Part shown: positions 59,565 to 64,000 of the stretch, one piece after another | Numbering within the stretch: position 1 is the stretch's first letter | Layout of the letters: every line of letters starts with the position of its first letter | The notes under the pieces: generated by a model | Databases searched by the model: none | Seen by the model: only the letters and a program-made list of their open reading frames with translations | Told to the model about the DNA's origin: nothing | DNA from: Nomia melanderi | Taxonomy: Eukaryota; Arthropoda; Insecta; Hymenoptera; Halictidae | Length of the DNA stretch: 64,000 nt | Direction: 5' to 3' | NCBI RefSeq assembly: GCF_051020985.1 | Contig: NC_135010.1 | Coordinates: 13,452,001-13,516,000 of the forward strand | Position numbers and translations under genes: made by a program

Positions 59565-59566
59565 TA

Positions 59567-60311
59567 TGTTAAGGCCACTTACAGCCTTAACGTTTCCTCC
59601 GACCCCTTAGAACCATCGTACTTTTTAGTTTGTATACACCTTTTATGTTTGCTACGGCTTATTGTACATTTGGTAGTTTTTTCGAAATAATAGGAGCCTT
59701 CGTCCCGTTCACAACTTGCAATCGTCTTTACGGTATTACGAGAAGGGACCGTGGCAGCCATAAATCCCTGAACCCATAAGGCCCGCGATTATTGCTGTAG
59801 ATTTTCTTTGCCTATTGTTTACATCTGGTGTCCAGTCACCAGTATTTTTAACTCTCTTGCCCGTCCGTTAGCATGTGTTTCTAAGGCCAAGCGTTTCTTG
59901 CTTTTTACCTGCCACGGTCGGCGATTGCAAACGGGACGAATTAGTTATTAACTTTAGCAACTAGGAAGACTAGAAGGGAAGGGATTGTGTCTCCCTTCCA
60001 CAACCATTTTCAGATCGAAAAGGGCCAACCAGAACGTCTTCACCCCCGTGAAGACGACATTGCGGAGGTGTCGTCGAAGACGATTCTGGGAGGCCCAGGG
60101 AGTGGAGAATAGCGAGTCGAGAATCATAGTTGGAAACAAATAGTCAACCAAGCAAATAGAGAACATCGAACATATTTCGAGTCACTACACTGATTTTCAC
60201 AAGTAAATACAGTCCACTTCACAAACCTAAAAATTCGCACAAAGTTAATTCGGCGTGCGAAGTACTAGTTTAACTACCGAACATAGTCGGTGGAAAACAA
60301 GGTACACGACA
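59567..60311 (+). repeat. 3' LTR of the BEL/Pao element
   Basis: Identical 745-bp copy of 55127-55871, offset by exactly 4440 bp. It is preceded by the polypurine tract and followed directly by the right copy of the 5-bp target duplication. In the life cycle it would provide the polyadenylation region. The hairpin of the left LTR recurs here at 60035-60056. Confidence 0.97.
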
Positions 60312-60316
60312 GAGGA
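60312..60316. repeat. Target-site duplication, right copy (GAGGA)
   Basis: Matches 55122-55126 exactly. The ancestral empty site would read across ...CCGTG-GAGGA-GACGCGG... in host DNA. Confidence 0.92.
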
Positions 60317-62130
60317 GACGCGGAAAAAGCGTCGGAAAGGGGGGCTGCCGTGGCGGGGGATGGACGGAACGACGGGAGAGGGAGGTGACGGTGGTGGCGG
60401 TTACCTTGCGGCTCGTGTTTCTCATAACTCCGGACCCCGGCGGGGCAGAAGAAGAGAAGCTTTTGAGTGACGTGAGTATAATGACGCGCCTCTGCACCGA
60501 GGTATATATACACACGGCGTGCAGAAGGCAGGAAGAGGGCGCGAGGGGAGGCAGCGCGTCTCGGCGTTCGCCTGGAGGCTCTTCCCGCCCAGGGAGCAGG
60601 GTAGAAACCGTAAGGCGAGATAAGAAATCTGCGATTTAATCGCTCCTTACCGATCCCACCATTAGGCATCGGTCGAGACACCTCCGAGCATCGTAGGTCG
60701 ATCGGACGTACTAAGAATCGACGCTCGGAGACTCGTAGACTCTCCTCGCTTCGGGAAGATTCGAAAGTTTTCTCGGTAGACGACTCCTTCGATTCCTCCT
60801 GCAATGGCAGTCCGAAAAACCACCAACGATCCTGCCCACCGTTGCGACGATCATCGTCGAGAGACGGTTGGCAATAGCCGGGATGTTTGTTTTCTCGTGG
60901 GCGGGCCGAAGACTCGAGCGGGGTGGCTCTCGTGGGCAAGAGAGCCGAGTTGCAAGTCACGAGTCAACAATAGTACAAATAATAACAAGCCAGTGCGGAG
61001 GTCTCTTCTCCGGAGTATTTTTCAGCGTCTAGTGGCTACTACCCTGCCCTAGCTAAAGCCTCGTGCACATCGCGCGGTGCCCCTTCCAGCCGGGCCCGAT
61101 GTTTCTGTTCGTCGAGTCCGAACGATCCTCCATTCTTCCGCCTAGCGCTAGCTACCCGGTAGCCGGGAGCATAGAGCGAACCACTCGGCGAACACGGTGC
61201 AACGCGGCAACCGTTTCGAAAGTCGGGCGTCGGTGTGCGCGTGTCTTTATTCAACGTAGGTATATATCGCATTCCCATAAAGTCGAACGGAGCCGCGAGC
61301 CATAGGACCGTGAAAGCGAGCGACCGACGTCGGTTGCTGGCTCCTGCTACTTTTGCTGCGGTTGCCTTGCCGCGGCTATCGTTCTTCTCCCGGTTGAGAG
61401 GTGCCCACCCACAACGCACGATCTCGGTCCGGTCTCGCTACCGGTATTGAATCCGGCGCATTGTTTTTCTCCGGTCATGAGAGGAAGAGGATTATTTGCA
61501 TCGGACTCGAAGCCACCGGGTTGAAGGGAGCCCCGGCCCGGCTGATATTCACCGATGTTCACATCGGTGTTGGAGAGGCTACCGCCTGCGCCGGGCACGC
61601 TTCTTCTCCGCTCTCCGGCGGAGCTGCTCGCTCGAAACGGATCGTGACGCGGTGCGAATTAAACGGAGAGCAGGAGGGTTGGTCAGCCGCGAGCGACGAT
61701 GGCTGTTCGAATCCCGGTTCCAAAGCGATCCGTTGGTTCCTCGAGAAAGAGTTCGAGGGTAATCGAATCCCGGTTCGAAACGGTTCGAATTTTTCGCCGG
61801 TCGCGAGCACTCGAAAGCAACGGGCAGTCTTTAATGCTAGCCGCGCGGCGAGTTTCACGACGGCTACGCGCGGTACGCGTACGATAAGGATCCGTCGGAC
61901 CTCCGCGACCCTCTGGATACGGGACAGTAGCGAAGATTCGAAGGAGGAAGAGGAAGAACGGCGGCACTCCCGCATTGACGCGTAATGGCACCTAATACGG
62001 GCACGTAGGTACAGGGAGAGGGCCTCGCAAGAAGAAGGTATAGTTTATAGTGATTACATGGGGTCAGGTCCTGGCAATAAACCATCTCATGGTGGCCATA
62101 GCTATAAGTCTCGGACTACGGTTGTGACCG

Positions 62131-62210
62131 TTCTCTCCGTCTCTCTCTCTCTCTCTCCCTCCCCCGTTTCTCTCTCGCCGTCCGCCTCTCTTTTTCTCTT
62201 TGTCTCTCCG
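62131..62210 (+). repeat. CT-rich tract
   Basis: (CT)n core flanked by CCCTCCCCC and TTTTTCTC stretches. Explains the long Arg/Glu-rich minus-strand frame here. Confidence 0.9.
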
Positions 62211-62699
62211 GCTCCGTTCCCGGTATCTGTTCTCGTCGGAACGGTGGGATGCCGAGAGTCGCGCCTACGCGCGGGCGGAGCAAAAGCAAAGCGAGTTCGA
62301 AAAGCAAAAGGATCGGGACGCAGGGGCGACCGGTATACGAGAGCAAAAAGCGCGTGGCTGCGCGGCCATACGAGCGGCAGAGATCGAGAGCGAGAGTGAA
62401 AAGGAGTCGGCAGCATCGGTATCAGCGGCCGTAGAGAGGAACAGGGGAAGAGAATAATAAGGGAAAGAGAAACAAGAGACGGGGAAAGGGAAAGAGACGG
62501 CGGCGATGGTGTGCAGAGGAGAGCCGCAACACCGGGAGCCATCCTACTGGAATTTAAATAATAATTATAGTGTTTAATATCATACGCACGGGGCTCAGCC
62601 TCGAGTGGACCTTTTTCTCTCGCTCCGTCCTCCTCTTCTTTCTCCTCTCCGCGCTGGTTCGCTCGGGCATTCCGTCTCGCTTCGTCCCGTTGAACCCGG

Positions 62700-62802
62700 T
62701 CTCGGTTTGTCTCGTCCGGTCTCGTCCCATCCCGTTCCGTCCCGTTCCCGTCCCGACCGTCCCGGTCTCCGTCCCGGCCGTCCCGTCTCGTCGCGTCGCG
62801 TC
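62700..62802 (+). repeat. CCCGTCCCG/GTCTCGTCGCG short-unit repeat
   Basis: Imperfect CCCGT and GTCGCG units on a C/T-rich strand, abutting the candidate 62817 exon. Confidence 0.8.
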
Positions 62803-62816
62803 TCCTCTTCTTGCAG

Positions 62817-62865
62817 CACGGCGACCAGAAGCCCACCGGCTGCCGTTCGTCGCTGTATATACCCG
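62817..62865 (+). CDS. Possible 49-nt exon
   Basis: A strong acceptor (TCTCCTCTTCTTGCAG) ends at 62816 and a strong donor CCCG/GTAAGG is at 62865/62866. All three frames are open (for example HGDQKPTGCRSSLYIP). The length fits a small internal exon, but the acceptor tract lies in a long pyrimidine-rich repeat, so it may be accidental. Confidence 0.2.
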
Positions 62866-64000
62866 GTAAGGTTCTTCTTCTTCTCTTCGTGTTCGTGTAG
62901 ACACGTGCAGCCGTGCAGCGTACAACCTGGCCAGCCCGGTCTGTAATAAGGCATCCGCCAGATTGGAAACCGATCACCGGTTTCCTTGGGATCCTTTGCC
63001 GTAGAAGACGAGCCGAAGATCGGACTAAATTTGATATTTAAATGGTATCTCGTTAAGGTCTAGGTTGCCGGGACAGCTCTCCGTTACCGTAACAGGAATA
63101 TGGGGTAAAAGCCACTTAACCATCGCCGCTTCCATCCCCTCGGCAGCCCCCGTTCTCCCGTGCCCCCTGCCTCGTGGCTCTAATTTCGAGCAACGGGGCA
63201 ACGGTGGCCGAATAGATTTTTAAGATATAGATTTACGGAATTACGGTGAATTAGCGGGCCGCAAGCTCTCGCGGTGCCGGGTACGCTCGCTGAATCACGG
63301 GCCGCCGCGCATTATGTCGGTAGCTCCTTCGGGACGGTTCATTATGCGATAATATCGGGAGAGCGTCCCGAATGGATGTTTCCTGGCTCCGGTACACGGC
63401 CGGCCCTCTTCCCCTATCCCGGGGAATTCCTTTCGATTCGCGAGCCGGCCCAGTTGCGCGGCCAGCCGAGATTTCCCTTCTCTCGCGCGGGCCAGCCGGA
63501 GAAGTACCGATATGTGTTTGGCAATCACGCCGCTGTCGCTTTAAGACTGCAAATGCATTAGTCGTGTTCCACGTTCCAGCCTGGCACCGGGATCCCGGAA
63601 GGCGGAGTGGTTTTCTGGTACGCCACAAAACGCTGCCATTATCGCTGCCTGCGGAGTTTACGGCGAGCGCAAAAGTTAGCCGCGCCGCGCCGCGCCGTGC
63701 CGCGCCGAAGTCTCTCGAGCGATGCGGAGTCGAGTGGAGCCGAGTCGAGACTCGAGAGAGACTCGGGACTCGAGAGACTCGAGAGACTCGAGTCGATTCT
63801 CACTCCTCGCACAATGCCGGCTGTCGTTATTGCCCCGCCACGAATGTATTAATAAAATTTATTGGTCGGGCCGAGTGCAGCGCGCGAACGTTAATGGATT
63901 TCGAGGCACCGGTGGCCTCGCCGTAGGCAGCGAACGACAGCAAATGAGCCGGCCCTCGATGGCCTGGCGACTCCTTGCACGCTTTAACGCGTTAAAACTT
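62866..64000. other. GC-rich DNA, no gene recognised
   Basis: Contains only the GAGACTC-rich tract besides unassigned sequence; an exon continuing the 62817 candidate was not identified. Confidence 0.55.
63683..63793 (+). repeat. GCCGC and GAGACTC repeat tract
   Basis: (GCCGC)n at 63683-63706, then GAGTCGAGTGGAGCC and repeated GAGAGACTCG units. The units contain their own inverted repeats (GACTCGAGTC), so the stretch can fold in several registers. Confidence 0.85.

Larger units (their letters stand above)
55127..60311 (+). mobile_element. Non-autonomous BEL/Pao LTR retrotransposon, 5185 bp
   Basis: Seen: two direct 745-bp terminal repeats, a primer-binding site two bases inside the left one, a repeat-bearing leader, one long frame, a purine tract against the right repeat, and GAGGA on both outer sides (55122-55126 and 60312-60316). 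The order Gag, zinc knuckles, aspartic protease, RT remnant, integrase remnant followed by a DUF5641-like tail is that of the BEL/Pao superfamily. All of the RT catalytic region, RNase H and most of the integrase core are absent, so the copy cannot make its own replication enzymes. No difference was found between the two LTRs when they were compared line by line, which indicates a recent insertion. The element is AT-richer than the surrounding DNA. Inference: it was mobilised in trans by an intact relative. Confidence 0.97.
60317..62816. other. Host flank right of the retroelement
   Basis: GC-rich DNA with a TATATATA at about 60505. Open frames of 60-230 codons overlap on both strands and show no domain. 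Confidence 0.6.

Noticed and set aside
60274..60960. 228-codon minus-strand frame at the right LTR edge
   Set aside because: Runs across the LTR/host boundary created by a recent insertion, so it cannot be an old gene; no domain.
61690..61705. GTTCGAATCCC, T-loop-like
   Set aside because: Flanking bases do not pair as a T-stem and no tRNA body is present.
62102..62977. 291-codon minus-strand frame rich in Arg, Gly and Glu
   Set aside because: Translation of CT-rich and CCCGT repeats; no domain.

Overview
The window looks like nuclear DNA of an arthropod, most likely a hymenopteran insect (ant, bee or wasp). This rests on inference: one retroelement has BEL/Pao gene order and domains, another relic is a mariner transposase, genes are sparse, and the single-copy DNA is GC- and CpG-rich, with many (GA)n, (CT)n and GGA tracts and insect-style short-intron splice signals. 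No bacterial operons, rRNA, tRNA genes or CRISPR arrays were seen. Most long open frames are compositional: TCG/CGA-rich DNA lacks stop codons on both strands, and their translations are Arg/Ser/Pro-rich with no recognisable domain.

Layout. Positions 1-18.4 kb are GC-rich, gene-poor DNA with microsatellites, a possible small exon at 7355-7430 and a cluster of three CRE-like sites at 11.68-11.72 kb. Positions 18.4-20.6 kb form an AT-richer island holding the best host-gene evidence. On the minus strand there is a 5' exon, a 136-bp intron and a second exon with a start codon and 63 codons; about 1.2 kb away on the plus strand there is a weaker candidate exon. The arrangement suggests two divergent promoters. 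Positions 20.6-36.4 kb are again GC-rich, with a diverged local duplication at 29.2-29.8 kb, a foldback at 28.7 kb and a TATA-box/mini-ORF/hairpin arrangement at 35.6-35.8 kb. A decayed, internally deleted mariner transposase lies on the minus strand at 36.49-36.86 kb. Positions 37-55.1 kb show no convincing gene.

The clearest object is a 5185-bp BEL/Pao LTR retrotransposon at 55127-60311. It has two identical 745-bp LTRs beginning TG and ending CA, a perfect 5-bp target duplication (GAGGA), a primer-binding site matching the 3' end of eukaryotic tRNA-Tyr, a polypurine tract, and a leader with fifteen 19-bp tandem repeats. It has one 942-codon frame encoding Gag, three zinc knuckles, an aspartic-protease-like domain and only scraps of reverse transcriptase and integrase. 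Two internal deletions are in frame, so the frame stays open, while a third lesion shifts the C-terminal tail out of frame. Catalytic RT and integrase residues are missing, yet the LTRs are identical, so the copy probably moved recently using enzymes supplied by another element.

Positions 60.3-64 kb return to GC-rich DNA with pyrimidine tracts, one candidate 49-nt exon at 62817-62865 and a GAGACTC-rich tract near 63.75 kb. Host-gene calls are tentative because they rest on splice-site appearance alone.
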